DNA of 64,000 bases. Origin: Bacteroidia bacterium. Its GTDB lineage: Bacteria; Bacteroidota; Bacteroidia; J057. The position numbers were made by a program, and so were the translations under genes. Below are positions 26,430 through 35,696 of the stretch, piece by piece. Under the pieces are notes generated by a model. It was not told the DNA's origin. It worked only from the letters and a program-made list of their open reading frames with translations, and searched no databases. Every line of letters starts with the position of its first letter. Position 1 is the stretch's first letter. The stretch covers positions 248,001-312,000 of the forward strand of contig JAUIGE010000003.1 in the NCBI GenBank assembly GCA_030430205.1, written 5' to 3'.

Positions 26430-29400
26430 CTACCTAATCAAAGTTACCGTCCCCTCTTCCGAAATCACGACGGGCGCATAATTATTCGCTGCGCTATTGG
26501 AAGTTATTGATCCGCGGATCATGTAGACGTATACTCCCTCTGGTGCGCTCGCGCCCCTGTAGGTGCCATCCCATCCGACTGTAGGGTCGGTAGATTCAAA
26601 AATAATTTTTCCCCAACGATCAAAGATCCTAAGGTTGTAGGTGAGGATGCCGATGCCTTTGGGCAGAAAAACGTCATTGACCATGTCGCCATTGGGACTG
26701 AAGGCGTTGGCTACATAGAATCCGGATTCTTCCGGTACGACGCAGACTTCGAGTTCGTAGAGGTCTTTGCAACCGCCTTCATTTTCGAGCATGAGGCGCA
26801 CGAGATAGGTGCCTATTTCGCTGTAGCTATGGTGTACATTTCCGCCATTGATATAAGATTTAAAGGTGCTGTCACCAAAGTCCCAAAGGCCGGAGGTGGC
26901 GCCTGTACTTTGATCAATGAATTCAAAATGAGGGGCATCCAGCCGCACACATTCCCCATTGGGATTTGCCAAAAATTTGGCGCGAACATAAGGATAGCTT
27001 TCAATCTCGGTGGAGCCGCTTTTTTCGCAGCCAGAGACGAGGTCCGTTACTGTCACCTGGTAGTTGAAGCCTGTAGACGAGATAATGGTATCTCCAAAGA
27101 AAGGCGGAAATGTATTCCATTCGATAAGGTACTCGCTTGGCCCTGTCACGATAGCGGCGGCAAAACCCGTGTCTCCATAGCATATCGGATCACTTCCGCT
27201 AAAGTCCAGGCTGAAGTCAGGACTGACGTGGATGGTCACCTCATCGGTCACGGCTTGTGTGCAGCCGTCATTGACCACTACGGTATAGGTGGTGGTGGTG
27301 CCAGGATTGACCGGCTGGAAGGCCCCATCCAGGCCACCTGGATACCAGGTGTAGCTGAAGTTGCCAGTCGCTCCGCCGGAGGCGGAGGCCCAGATGGTGA
27401 CAAATTCACCGGGACAGATGGTATCCGCCGGGAAGCCCACATGGACTTCCATTGGGTCACCCACATGGGTGACAGCGATGGTCGTTCGTTCGCAGGGGCC
27501 TTCGCCTATGCTGTAGCGGATGATGTGCTGGCCAGGGCCAGCTATGGCGGGATTGAAGGTGGTGCCGATCACTCCGGCGCCTGTAAAGGTTCCCCCAAAA
27601 GGCATTCCCACCAGATTGACGACCGTGTCTTTATAACAATAAATAACATCCAGGTTTCCGATGCTCGGTACCTGAGGTACATAGACTGTGATTTCCATAG
27701 AATCCAGACAGCCGCTGGGTGGCTCATAGTATATTTTATGAACCCCTACCCCCGCAACAAGGGGGTTAAAACTACCGGTCACCGGATCAATGGCCGGACC
27801 ACTCCATACGCCGCCTGGAGCGATAGTTTGTACGGCAAAAGGAGGCGATCCTTCGCAGACAGAAGTGTCTCCCTGAAGTGAATAGGGATGTACGATCATG
27901 GTCATCGTGGCGCTGCAGGTATTGGCGACATAGAGCAATTGGTGAAAACCACCTCCGGCCACAGCCGGATCAAATCTCCCCGGGAAGTTAGGATCGATGA
28001 TCCCTGCGCCGCTCCAGTTTCCATTGGGCGGATCTCTGCGGACATTTGCTGATGTCAGGCGCATATCAGGATCACTGAGGCAAAACTCCAGGCTATCCCG
28101 CCCGATGGTGGTATAGCGTACGCGAACCACAATTTGGGCATCGCACCCATCTATGGTATAGGTCAAGGTGTCATTTCTGCGCACATTCTGTACCCTGGGG
28201 TCATAAATGCCCAGCATAGGGTCTATGATGCCCGTACCACTCCACACACCTCCTGCGGGTGTCGCAGCGCCTAAGGTAAAAGAGGCTTGGGTAGGACAGG
28301 CATACAAGTCAGCGCCTGCATCTATCGCTTTCACAAAAATGTCAAAAGACCTGGAGCAGCCAAAGATGCGGTAGGTCAGCGTATGTGGCCCCAGACCCGC
28401 CTGGCTGGCGTCAAATCTACCCGAGCGGGTGCCTGTGATACCGTTGCCGGACCATGCCCCACCTGGTGGCCAGAAAGTGAAATTGAAAGGCGAAAGCGAT
28501 TCGCAAACTGTGTCTATCGCGGTAAATGAAATGGTATCAATATAGACGATCGTCGAATCTGTACACCCATTTGCTGTGTAGCCCAGTGTAAAGATGCCCG
28601 GAGTAGCTGGTGGCGTAAAAGTACCAAAGGTATTGACATGAGGCCCTCCCCAGGTGCCACCTGGCGGGGTAGAGCCAGGCATCAGGAAGGAAGGACTTCC
28701 CGGACAAGCTGCCACAGGCAGCCCCGCATCTATAGCCGTCACAGAGACCCCCAGGTCTCCCGGGCAGCCGTTGGGGCCATAATATTGCACGGTATGAAAT
28801 CCGGCGCCAGCCAGCCCCGGGTCAAATATCCCCAGGTTTTGATTGGTGATGCCGGTGCCATCCCAAAGTCCTCCTGCGGGCGTAGCCGCAGGCAGGGTGA
28901 CAGGAGCAGAAGATTCGCAGACGACGATCGGCAAGGGCATCATCGGTTGCGGCAATACCACAATGCGCACACTATCCATGGCGGCGGCAGAACCGGCACC
29001 GTCATTCAGCGTGACATAATATGTCGTTGTAACCAGCGGACACACACTATGTGGGCCCCGGCTATTGGGAAGGCCATTGGACCAGGTAAAGCGGTAAGTC
29101 AAAAAATCACCGCCGCCCGGATCGGCAAAGATATCGGTACATTCCCCTTCACAAATGGTATAATCAGCTGCGCTGAGGTCTACTTCCAGCGGACAATCAT
29201 TCACAATGATCGTATCACTCGTCACCAATGTCCAGATGCTGTCGCACTGATCCCTGAAAAAGCTGGAATAGGTCACTATATAGTACCCGCTCTCATCCAG
29301 TCCCGGACTGAAGTTGAGGGTGGCCGAAGTGGTGCTGTCATTGTTACAGTTGACAGGGCTGGCGGAGGTGACATTGTTGGGGAGTTGGCCGGCGATGGAA

Positions 29401-29954
29401 AAGGCCCCGGCGAAGATAGAATCACAGTGGATTTTCTGGTCAAAGTTGACTGTGAAAGTGCTGGTGCTGCAAGTCGGCATCACGCCCGCGAGGCTCATTT
29501 TGGGCAGGATGGGCGCATCTATGTGCGTGGTCCAGTTGGCGAGCCAACCCGTACAGGTGACATTTGCATCTGAGATGAAATTGATCGTAAGACAAGGCCC
29601 TGTAGAGCTGATCGTCGGGGGAAGGCTATTGCCTGAGTAGCCTGGACCGATTTGAGCGGCCATGGTGTCTGCTCCGTCAAAAAAGCGGAGAATGTCATAG
29701 TTGGCTTCTGTACAAAAGGCCAGAAAACTGAGCGTAACAGACTGAGCACCAGGTATACAGATGGTAAAAGTGTAATTTTCATTGTGGTCATAATGACCAG
29801 AGACCGCTCCCATATTACTGGCTGTGAGGGTGCCTTTGCAGTCATCGACTGTCGCATCCATCATATTGTAGACCGGCTGGCTCACAGCGGTAAACCAGCC
29901 TACAGTAAGCAGGGTAAAAATCAACCAGTTTGGCTTTCGAAAAAAGATGTTCAT
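26430..29954 (-). CDS. Giant T9SS type B repeat protein with CUB-like domain
   Basis: A 1174-residue secreted surface protein. A signal peptide (about 1-25) precedes a CUB-like domain (about 30-150, with paired Cys). Then come a cell-surface Ig-like region and seven Cys-containing repeats of about 65-75 residues built on the pattern P-x-GG-x-WSG-x-GI ... FDP ... AGxGxHxLxY ... GC (about 340-850). A PKD-like domain with WDFGDST lies near 1015. The end (from NAFSPNGDMVND, about 1085) is the gliding-motility/T9SS type B signal. It is the last gene of a six-gene operon and overlaps the preceding lipoprotein gene by ATGA. Adhesion or matrix roles are inferred from architecture. Confidence 0.88.
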   Translation of the reverse strand: MNIFFRKPNWLIFTLLTVGWFTAVSQPVYNMMDATVDDCKGTLTASNMGAVSGHYDHNENYTFTICIPGAQSVTLSFLAFCTEANYDILRFFDGADTMAAQIGPGYSGNSLPPTISSTGPCLTINFISDANVTCTGWLANWTTHIDAPILPKMSLAGVMPTCSTSTFTVNFDQKIHCDSIFAGAFSIAGQLPNNVTSASPVNCNNDSTTSATLNFSPGLDESGYYIVTYSSFFRDQCDSIWTLVTSDTIIVNDCPLEVDLSAADYTICEGECTDIFADPGGGDFLTYRFTWSNGLPNSRGPHSVCPLVTTTYYVTLNDGAGSAAAMDSVRIVVLPQPMMPLPIVVCESSAPVTLPAATPAGGLWDGTGITNQNLGIFDPGLAGAGFHTVQYYGPNGCPGDLGVSVTAIDAGLPVAACPGSPSFLMPGSTPPGGTWGGPHVNTFGTFTPPATPGIFTLGYTANGCTDSTIVYIDTISFTAIDTVCESLSPFNFTFWPPGGAWSGNGITGTRSGRFDASQAGLGPHTLTYRIFGCSRSFDIFVKAIDAGADLYACPTQASFTLGAATPAGGVWSGTGIIDPMLGIYDPRVQNVRRNDTLTYTIDGCDAQIVVRVRYTTIGRDSLEFCLSDPDMRLTSANVRRDPPNGNWSGAGIIDPNFPGRFDPAVAGGGFHQLLYVANTCSATMTMIVHPYSLQGDTSVCEGSPPFAVQTIAPGGVWSGPAIDPVTGSFNPLVAGVGVHKIYYEPPSGCLDSMEITVYVPQVPSIGNLDVIYCYKDTVVNLVGMPFGGTFTGAGVIGTTFNPAIAGPGQHIIRYSIGEGPCERTTIAVTHVGDPMEVHVGFPADTICPGEFVTIWASASGGATGNFSYTWYPGGLDGAFQPVNPGTTTTYTVVVNDGCTQAVTDEVTIHVSPDFSLDFSGSDPICYGDTGFAAAIVTGPSEYLIEWNTFPPFFGDTIISSTGFNYQVTVTDLVSGCEKSGSTEIESYPYVRAKFLANPNGECVRLDAPHFEFIDQSTGATSGLWDFGDSTFKSYINGGNVHHSYSEIGTYLVRLMLENEGGCKDLYELEVCVVPEESGFYVANAFSPNGDMVNDVFLPKGIGILTYNLRIFDRWGKIIFESTDPTVGWDGTYRGASAPEGVYVYMIRGSITSNSAANNYAPVVISEEGTVTLIR

Positions 29955-30391
29955 TTGACTACGGTAAGAGTAGGAGAATCAACGGCCTGGCTGAAATTTC
30001 CGGCTCGATCTTGTATCCTTACAGTAAAAGTAAGTTGTTCGCTATTTCCATTTCCCAGTAAAAAAGCAGACCGCAATTTCACCACCAAAGTGCCCTGGAT
30101 CGGCACTGTAGTCCCTACAGGTGCCAAAGGTTTGACATGGTAAAAATCAGGTATATCCAGGCGGCTGTCTTTTACAGACAGCACATTTTCATCCGGATCT
30201 TCGCTCCCCAGGTCTCCATCGAGATCTTCATAAAAGATCACCAGGGTGATAGAGTCTTTAAATTGCCTGACTGTGGTTGGTGAAACAGATTCTATCCGGA
30301 GAACAGGAGCCAGCTCCAGCGGCCCTTCATCTTCTTTGCAGGCGCTGCAAAGAAGGCTAACACATATAAGACCTAATAATAATCGCTTCAT
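29951..30391 (-). CDS. Small lipoprotein with Ig-like fold
   Basis: A 146-residue lipoprotein with signal MKRLLLGLICVSLLCSAC (Cys18 lipidated). The rest is predicted beta-rich (RIESVSPTTVRQFKDSITLVI, then EQLTFTVRIQDRAGNFS), like a bacterial Ig-like domain. An acidic segment YEDLDGDLGSEDPDEN (about 55-70) could bind calcium. ATG 30391 is preferred over the TTG one codon upstream. The start overlaps the previous stop (TGATG) and the stop overlaps the giant protein's ATG, so the three are translated together. It may anchor or dock the giant protein, which is inference. Confidence 0.78.
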   Translation of the reverse strand: MKRLLLGLICVSLLCSACKEDEGPLELAPVLRIESVSPTTVRQFKDSITLVIFYEDLDGDLGSEDPDENVLSVKDSRLDIPDFYHVKPLAPVGTTVPIQGTLVVKLRSAFLLGNGNSEQLTFTVRIQDRAGNFSQAVDSPTLTVVK

Positions 30392-31335
30392 CAATTGATC
30401 AGGAATGAAAAGTATTCTTTTGTATAAGTATTGCTTCCGGCACCGGGGATCTCAGTGATCTGAGAAAGGCTGGGGTCTTTTACATAAACCCGCATGAATA
30501 CCCTCGTATCTGCCTGATAGCCAGAAACATCCAGGTTTACCTTGTGGTAATAGGATACGGGTTCGCCGAAATATCCATTTTCGACTATGGGTGTCTGTAT
30601 GCTCATGCTTTTCTCTAAAGCATTGCTGAAATCATTGAGACTCGTGGCAAATTTTGCCTTGTTATGCAGCAGTTTGTCCGGGTCTGTGCTGTCGTCATAG
30701 AGGGCTACCCAAATCTCGATCGTCTGCGTACCCGCAGGCACGATCACATAGCCATCACCCGATTTTCGGGCGAGGAGGTTGCCGTTGGCAAAGGCGGCAA
30801 GACCCCGCATAGCGGGCTGGAGATTGCCATCCAGTGGCGCATTGCCAAACATATCTTTGGCACCGCCATCGATCCAGTTTTTGATATTTTTTAAATAATC
30901 CCCCTTCTTCTCTTCCCAATCCGAATCCGGATCAACCACCAGCGGCATGATCCCCGACTGTCCGTCTATATCTTCATTAAGCCGCAACCAAATCACAGAT
31001 TTGCCTGCATCACCGGGCTTTACCCGGACACTGTAGTCGCCAGCTGGGTTATTTTTGATAATAGGATGGTTGACCAGCGTATTGTATGCGCTTTCGATGG
31101 ATCGAAAATCTGGCTCAAAGGTGCCATCGTGGCAGCCTGAATTGGCGCAGGTGGGCGCAAAAATATTGTAGTGCAGGCCCACAATGCTATTGGGATCTAC
31201 TTCTACCGTATCGACCGTGGCCGTTTTGTCATTTTTGAAGGGATCAAAAGGATTCGGCGGCGGATCGTCCGTTCCCGTGCAGGCTGAGAGAATTAAGAGG
31301 CAAAGGAAAAGGCTTCCTGGTATGGTACATTTCAT
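30391..31335 (-). CDS. Lipoprotein with a Cys-x4-Cys-His motif
   Basis: A 314-residue lipoprotein (signal ends LILSAC, Cys19). A cytochrome-like segment IFAPTCANSGCHDG lies near residue 60. It resembles the haem-binding site of planctomycete-type cytochrome domains but has four residues between the cysteines instead of two. A conserved-looking GQSGIMPL segment around 125-135 could supply the axial methionine. The C-terminal 150 residues are beta-rich. Attachment of haem is unproven, and a disulfide with structural His is the alternative. It lies between the DUF1501-like gene and the small lipoprotein gene in the same operon. Confidence 0.75.
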   Translation of the reverse strand: MKCTIPGSLFLCLLILSACTGTDDPPPNPFDPFKNDKTATVDTVEVDPNSIVGLHYNIFAPTCANSGCHDGTFEPDFRSIESAYNTLVNHPIIKNNPAGDYSVRVKPGDAGKSVIWLRLNEDIDGQSGIMPLVVDPDSDWEEKKGDYLKNIKNWIDGGAKDMFGNAPLDGNLQPAMRGLAAFANGNLLARKSGDGYVIVPAGTQTIEIWVALYDDSTDPDKLLHNKAKFATSLNDFSNALEKSMSIQTPIVENGYFGEPVSYYHKVNLDVSGYQADTRVFMRVYVKDPSLSQITEIPGAGSNTYTKEYFSFLIN

Positions 31336-31375
31336 GAAAAAACGCTGCTAATATGTGATAAATAATCAGAAAGAA

Positions 31376-32713
31376 TCAGATCCTGTCAAAAAGGGATTTT
31401 GCCCTCGAATCCAACAATCCCTTACTGATAACGTCATTTTTGATTCCCAAAATCTCCGCAATGGTAGGCACCATATCGGCTGACTGGCCGACAGGGTTGT
31501 TGGGGTTGCCGATCACCATATTGGAAGGCACATTGGGACCCACCATCATGCTGAAAATCCGGCGGGTATTGGCGTCGGAATGGTCATATCCATACCAGTC
31601 GTTGGCATCCTTGATGGGGTTGGGGTCGAGGTTGCGACCGCATTCCGGGACGAGAAGCATAATGGTATTGTCGGACATTTCAGGGATTTGGTTTTGGATA
31701 TAATCCCAGAGAAAACCTACGCCATGATCCGCTCTGTGTAATGCACGCAGATAACCCGTAAAGTTGGAGTGACAGCCATCAATATTGTTCATATTGACCA
31801 CGGTGAGATTGGGTTTAAACCACTTCATCACTTCGCAGGTATAGCCCAGCGTGCGAAGGTCTCCATTGTCACTGACGGGGGGCATCACTACGGTCCCGTT
31901 TCTCGTTTTTTCGAAAGTTGCGTCAATGAATTTTTTAATATCCTGCTTCTCTTCATCTGTATTACCGATCCCGCCTATCGTCTGGGCGGCATTCTGGAAA
32001 TTGTTATCCAGAAAATATTTCATCTTATAAATCGGATCCAGCTCATATTCCGGGTGATATACCTTGGCATTTGCCAGGTGCTTGAAGCCTTCACTGCTGA
32101 AGGTGATATTGGGTGCGATAAAGTTGGCCGCATATTGCGAGCCATAGTCCGCATGTGTACTGTGGTTGAGTAGCGGAACGGAATTGCCAATTCCATTACC
32201 CACAAACCAGACCTTGGTGGCAGGGATGCCAGCATGCCGCCTCAGGTATTCAAAAATGGTTGGATAAAGCGGCTTTTGCTTAAGGCCCTGAGAATAAATG
32301 GTATTTCCCTGAACAGCCACATTCAAGCCGCCATAATGGCCCGGAAGAGTGGCGCGTACTTCCTGAAAAAGCACACCCTGCCTTTGGAGGGTGTTGCTGA
32401 GAAGAGCAGGAATAGGAATTTCGCCTTGCAAATTGGCGTCTGTTCCATAGACAATCTTGTCCGTCGGTGCCTCTCCTTCCAGGAGATTGTAGAGGATATT
32501 GCCGGGGATACGCTCATTCTGGCTGCCATCCAGGTATTGCTGGCCGATGGCTTCCTGGTGCCTTACGCCACCGGCAAATAGTACCAGGACCACATGCTCT
32601 GCCAGGCGGGAATTGGTGCGGGCAAAAAGGCGTCCGCTGGGAAGTATATAAGGGATGCCGAAGGATGCAGCTCCTATAGCAGCCGTTTTTTTGATAAATT
32701 CTCTTCTTTTCAT
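31376..32713 (-). CDS. Tat-exported DUF1501-like protein
   Basis: A 445-residue protein with a twin-arginine signal (MKRREFIKKTAAIGAASFG) and a body like DUF1501 proteins of the alkaline-phosphatase superfamily. Visible marks are VVLVLFAGGVRHQEA at the start, NMNNIDGCHSNF and LHRADHGVGFLWDYIQ in the middle, and LVPECGRNLDPN with WYGYDHSDANTRRIFSMMVGP near the end. The His/Asp-rich segments resemble the metal site of that superfamily, but the catalytic residues cannot be assigned with confidence. Tat export suggests that it folds, perhaps with metal, in the cytoplasm. It is the fourth-from-last gene of the lipoprotein operon. Confidence 0.78.
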   Translation of the reverse strand: MKRREFIKKTAAIGAASFGIPYILPSGRLFARTNSRLAEHVVLVLFAGGVRHQEAIGQQYLDGSQNERIPGNILYNLLEGEAPTDKIVYGTDANLQGEIPIPALLSNTLQRQGVLFQEVRATLPGHYGGLNVAVQGNTIYSQGLKQKPLYPTIFEYLRRHAGIPATKVWFVGNGIGNSVPLLNHSTHADYGSQYAANFIAPNITFSSEGFKHLANAKVYHPEYELDPIYKMKYFLDNNFQNAAQTIGGIGNTDEEKQDIKKFIDATFEKTRNGTVVMPPVSDNGDLRTLGYTCEVMKWFKPNLTVVNMNNIDGCHSNFTGYLRALHRADHGVGFLWDYIQNQIPEMSDNTIMLLVPECGRNLDPNPIKDANDWYGYDHSDANTRRIFSMMVGPNVPSNMVIGNPNNPVGQSADMVPTIAEILGIKNDVISKGLLDSRAKSLFDRI

Positions 32714-32736
32714 AATGCCTCTGGTTTAGCTGTCTG

Positions 32737-33219
32737 TTAATAAAAGCGGTATTCTTCCGAAAGTGCAAAGGAGAAATACACCATCTCAGCGGTGATATTG
32801 GGATCGGATTCGATCATGTTTTTCAGAAAAGCTTTTTCTGCCTGGCTGGGGATCCGAATAAAAAAGCGTTTGTAGGTTTCCTCCAGAAAAGCGTCCAAAT
32901 CCGCCCGCATATCTTCATTCCTGGGAAGAATGACGTCCGGGCGGTTCATATAATTGCTGATAAGGATTTCGTAAGCGACTTCTTTGTCGCCGATGGATTC
33001 GATCAGTTTTCGGATCTCCACCATATCGTCTGCGGAGAGCGCTTTTTGGAAAAGATTGGCATAGAGAATGGAAATAAACTGCTCGATGGTTTTTTCCTTA
33101 TTCTTATTGGCATTCGCGGGCAAAACCTCTACGGCATTGAGCTCATAGACGTATTTGTCTTCAGATTGACAGGAGCTGAGCAGGGCCAGGGCAATGAAAG
33201 CGTAAAGTAATTTTTTCAT
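32737..33219 (-). CDS. Small lipoprotein of the DUF1501-type operon
   Basis: A 160-residue lipoprotein (MKKLLYAFIALALLSSC, Cys17). The mature part is helical and rich in charged residues. It includes QFISILYANLFQKALSADD and a closing NITAEMVYFSFALSEEYRFY, which mirrors the end of the next upstream product (QLEIMVTDEYANF). The two may be related halves of one module, similar to the split helical domains of DUF1549-type proteins. Function unknown. It is nine bases downstream of its partner. Confidence 0.72.
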   Translation of the reverse strand: MKKLLYAFIALALLSSCQSEDKYVYELNAVEVLPANANKNKEKTIEQFISILYANLFQKALSADDMVEIRKLIESIGDKEVAYEILISNYMNRPDVILPRNEDMRADLDAFLEETYKRFFIRIPSQAEKAFLKNMIESDPNITAEMVYFSFALSEEYRFY

Positions 33220-33228
33220 GATGCTGCC

Positions 33229-34149
33229 TTAAAAATTTGCGTATTCGTCTGTTACCATGATTTCCAATTGGATTTTCTGGTAGTCTTTATCTTTGTAAAA
33301 ATCATCCATAAAAGCATCCGTCTCAGCCGAATTTGGCTCCCGGGCCAGCAGATTTTTGTACGCCCAGCGTACCATGCTTTCGTGAAACTCGCGAGAATTG
33401 ACAAGGATTTCTATATAGCCTAATTTGTCAACAGCAGATTCTCCAAAAATCTGCCCCGGCTGGCCGTATTCTATGATCTGAAAAGATTGGTCAAACTCAG
33501 CCAGTGTATGGTAGCGAAAAAATAAATCGTTGAAACAGGCGCGGATGAAGTTGATGGAATTCATGTTGATTTCATCATAGAAATAGTTGTAAAGCATACG
33601 CGCAAACATCTCATTGACAGGGATAAGGCCCTCTCTGTACTGCCAGCGGGAATCCAGCACATTTTGCAGTTTCTGCATATTGTTTAGGTTTCGCTCATAG
33701 CTCACCCAATTGCCATTCAGAGAGTCGCTCAGCGCGGCGAAGCGGTAGATGCCCAATTGGCTGCCGATTTCGCCATCTGAAACGCCCTCGACCATGCGCG
33801 CTTTCACCAATTCATAGAATCGTTGGTAGTAGGCATGTTTGTAGGAAGAATCTCCTTCCACAAAATCCTCATTGCTTTGTAGTAAAGAAATGAAATTTCT
33901 CCGCGCGGGTTCTTTCAGTTCATCCGCCCGCAGGCTGGCGAGGTCGCGGTTGAGCTCTTCATCCAGCGGCTCGCGGCCGAGCAGATCTATATAGGCACGG
34001 TTGATATAATTTTCAACGATGATCGTTGGTACGCCATCATAGGAGGGAGAATTGTTGTCAGGAACAATGATGGTCTGCCCATCTTTGCAGCCTGCGAAGA
34101 TCGTCACAAGCCAAAGCAGGCACAGCCCAAATTTGAAGCGAGAAAACAT
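33229..34149 (-). CDS. DUF1549-like lipoprotein, first gene of the operon
   Basis: A 306-residue lipoprotein from ATG 34149 (MFSRFKFGLCLLW, lipobox IFAGC). A TTG three codons upstream is possible but unneeded. The helical mature part begins with YINRAYIDLLGREPLDEELN, closely resembling the opening of DUF1549 domains that accompany DUF1501 proteins in Planctomycetes and relatives. The remaining helices contain repeated aromatic/acidic patterns and end VTDEYANF. It leads the six-gene minus-strand operon down to 26430, preceded by a 347-bp gap. Assignment to the DUF1549 family is by eye and should be treated as probable. Confidence 0.72.
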   Translation of the reverse strand: MFSRFKFGLCLLWLVTIFAGCKDGQTIIVPDNNSPSYDGVPTIIVENYINRAYIDLLGREPLDEELNRDLASLRADELKEPARRNFISLLQSNEDFVEGDSSYKHAYYQRFYELVKARMVEGVSDGEIGSQLGIYRFAALSDSLNGNWVSYERNLNNMQKLQNVLDSRWQYREGLIPVNEMFARMLYNYFYDEINMNSINFIRACFNDLFFRYHTLAEFDQSFQIIEYGQPGQIFGESAVDKLGYIEILVNSREFHESMVRWAYKNLLAREPNSAETDAFMDDFYKDKDYQKIQLEIMVTDEYANF

Positions 34150-34496
34150 AGCTGTCAATTAGTGATAAGAAATAGCCCATCTTTGAGAGGAGAAGATAAG
34201 CTCTGAAACGAATCCAATAAATTTACACAAAAATTCATTGGAACCCTCTTTTTTTGCCTCACTTATCAGCAATAGCGGCTCATTTGCCAGATTTTGAGTT
34301 TTGCTTGTAAAAGAGAAAAAAATAAAACCCAAGGCCACCAATAAACCGAACACGCGTTAGCTAATTATAACAATACTGTTCTTATCCATTTATTTATTTC
34401 GATTGAGGTTAAGATATTTTTTTATTCTTTGAGAATTTGTGTGTTTTTAGATGTTCGATCGGGGCAGAAATCTGCCCCATTTTTTTTGCCCTAAAT
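34150..34496. other. 347-bp intergenic region
   Basis: AT-rich gap between the lipoprotein operon and the glycosyltransferase gene. It should hold the operon's promoter, but no clear -33/-7 pair was found. It contains the strong hairpin at 34461-34478. A GTG-started open frame on the minus strand (34159-34353) has a hydrophobic start but no other support and was not called. Confidence 0.5.
34461..34487 (+). terminator. GC-rich hairpin with T run
   Basis: GGGGCAGA (34461-34468) and TCTGCCCC (34471-34478) are perfect arms with AA between, followed by A and eight T. The T run is oriented for plus-strand transcription, although the flanking genes are both on the minus strand. For the glycosyltransferase transcript it would be a hairpin preceded by an A run. 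Confidence 0.6.
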
Positions 34497-35669
34497 TCAG
34501 GTGTGAACATCCATTCCTTCTAAGAATATCGCCTCCAACTTTCGCACAGAGCCCTCCCAACTATACTTTTCCTCCACCATTTTCCTCCCGGCTGTCGCCA
34601 GCCGCCTCCGCAATTCTGCATCAGAACGAAGCCGTTCTACCTGCCCGGCAAAAGCCGCTGCGCTATCCGCCAGCAAGACTTCCTGCTCTGGCACAGCCCC
34701 AATCGCCTGGTTCACCAAAGAAGTGGTCACACAAGGAAGGCCCATGGCCATGGCTTCCAGTATTTTATTCTGCTGCCCGCTGCCTGTAAAGAGGGGCGCG
34801 ACAAAGACCTTGCCATCGGCATAGGCATCGCGGATGTCATCCACCCAGCCGCTAACGCGGACACGATCGCTTGCCAGCGCCCGCACCTGCGGATCGGGCC
34901 GTGCGCCCGCCAGCAGCAGAGAAACCTCCTTCGCAAGCAAAGGCAATACTTTTTTGACCAAAAAACGCGCAGCTTCTACATTGGGGAAATAGCCCATATT
35001 TCCAACAAAAACCAGCTCGTATTGGGGAGAAGCTTCCGGTTGAGGTAAAAAATGTGCGACCTCTACCCCATTGGGAATGGTATGAATAACAGGAGTGCCG
35101 CCAGGGGAAATCTCCTTTCCGTCTGAGGCCGAGATGATGGTATGGTGGTCAAAGGCTTGCAAAAGCCCTTGTTCGTAGCGCTTCAGCAATCTTGCTTCCC
35201 GCCGGATCAGCGATTTTACCCCCAAAGGAGAATGCTCAGCCCGCCGCTCCATGCCCAACGATAGGGCGTCCATATAATCCAGAGTCTTGGGAAAAGGCAA
35301 AGCTTTACAATATGCAGCCATGCGCACAAGCTGACAATAGATCATGTCAGGGCTTGTTTGGGTGGCTATTTGCTGAATTTTTCGGGCGATATCCGGGCGG
35401 AAAAAATAAGCCTGCTGAAAGGGCTTTTTGCGAAAAAGCGCCCACAACAGGCGCGTATAGATGCGGATTTTGGATAGGCGAAAGAGGTGTACCTCTTTAC
35501 AATATTGCTGCATTTCGAGCAGCTCGCTTTCACTTACCGGATGATCGCTGAGCGCGATCAGGTGTATCTCATGGCGAGCGGAAAGCTCGCGGATTTGATG
35601 ATAAATCCGGAGCTTATCGCCTTTTTCTATGGGATAGGGAAAACGAGAAGACAACACCAGCAATTTCAT
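34497..35669 (-). CDS. Glycosyltransferase, GT4 type
   Basis: A 390-residue cytoplasmic glycosyltransferase with the GT-B fold. From ATG 35669 it begins MKLLVLSSRFPYPIEKGDKL, like sugar transferases of exopolysaccharide clusters (the EpsH1-associated subfamily). The C-terminal domain shows VFVGNMGYFPNVEAA (about 222), VRVSGWVDDIRDAYAD and FVAPLFTGSGQQNKILEAMAMGLPCV, the nucleotide-sugar-binding Glu region. A TTG six codons upstream is not needed. No polysaccharide genes flank it. It is followed on the same strand by the lipoprotein operon and preceded by the haem peroxidase gene, 27 bp away. The acceptor is unknown. Confidence 0.88.
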   Translation of the reverse strand: MKLLVLSSRFPYPIEKGDKLRIYHQIRELSARHEIHLIALSDHPVSESELLEMQQYCKEVHLFRLSKIRIYTRLLWALFRKKPFQQAYFFRPDIARKIQQIATQTSPDMIYCQLVRMAAYCKALPFPKTLDYMDALSLGMERRAEHSPLGVKSLIRREARLLKRYEQGLLQAFDHHTIISASDGKEISPGGTPVIHTIPNGVEVAHFLPQPEASPQYELVFVGNMGYFPNVEAARFLVKKVLPLLAKEVSLLLAGARPDPQVRALASDRVRVSGWVDDIRDAYADGKVFVAPLFTGSGQQNKILEAMAMGLPCVTTSLVNQAIGAVPEQEVLLADSAAAFAGQVERLRSDAELRRRLATAGRKMVEEKYSWEGSVRKLEAIFLEGMDVHT

Positions 35670-35696
35670 GCTGGCCAAATTACACAATTGTTGTAC

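Noticed and set aside
34159-34353. A GTG-started 64-codon frame with a hydrophobic start
   Set aside because: It lies where the promoter of the lipoprotein operon is expected and has no similarity or initiation support beyond the hydrophobic stretch.
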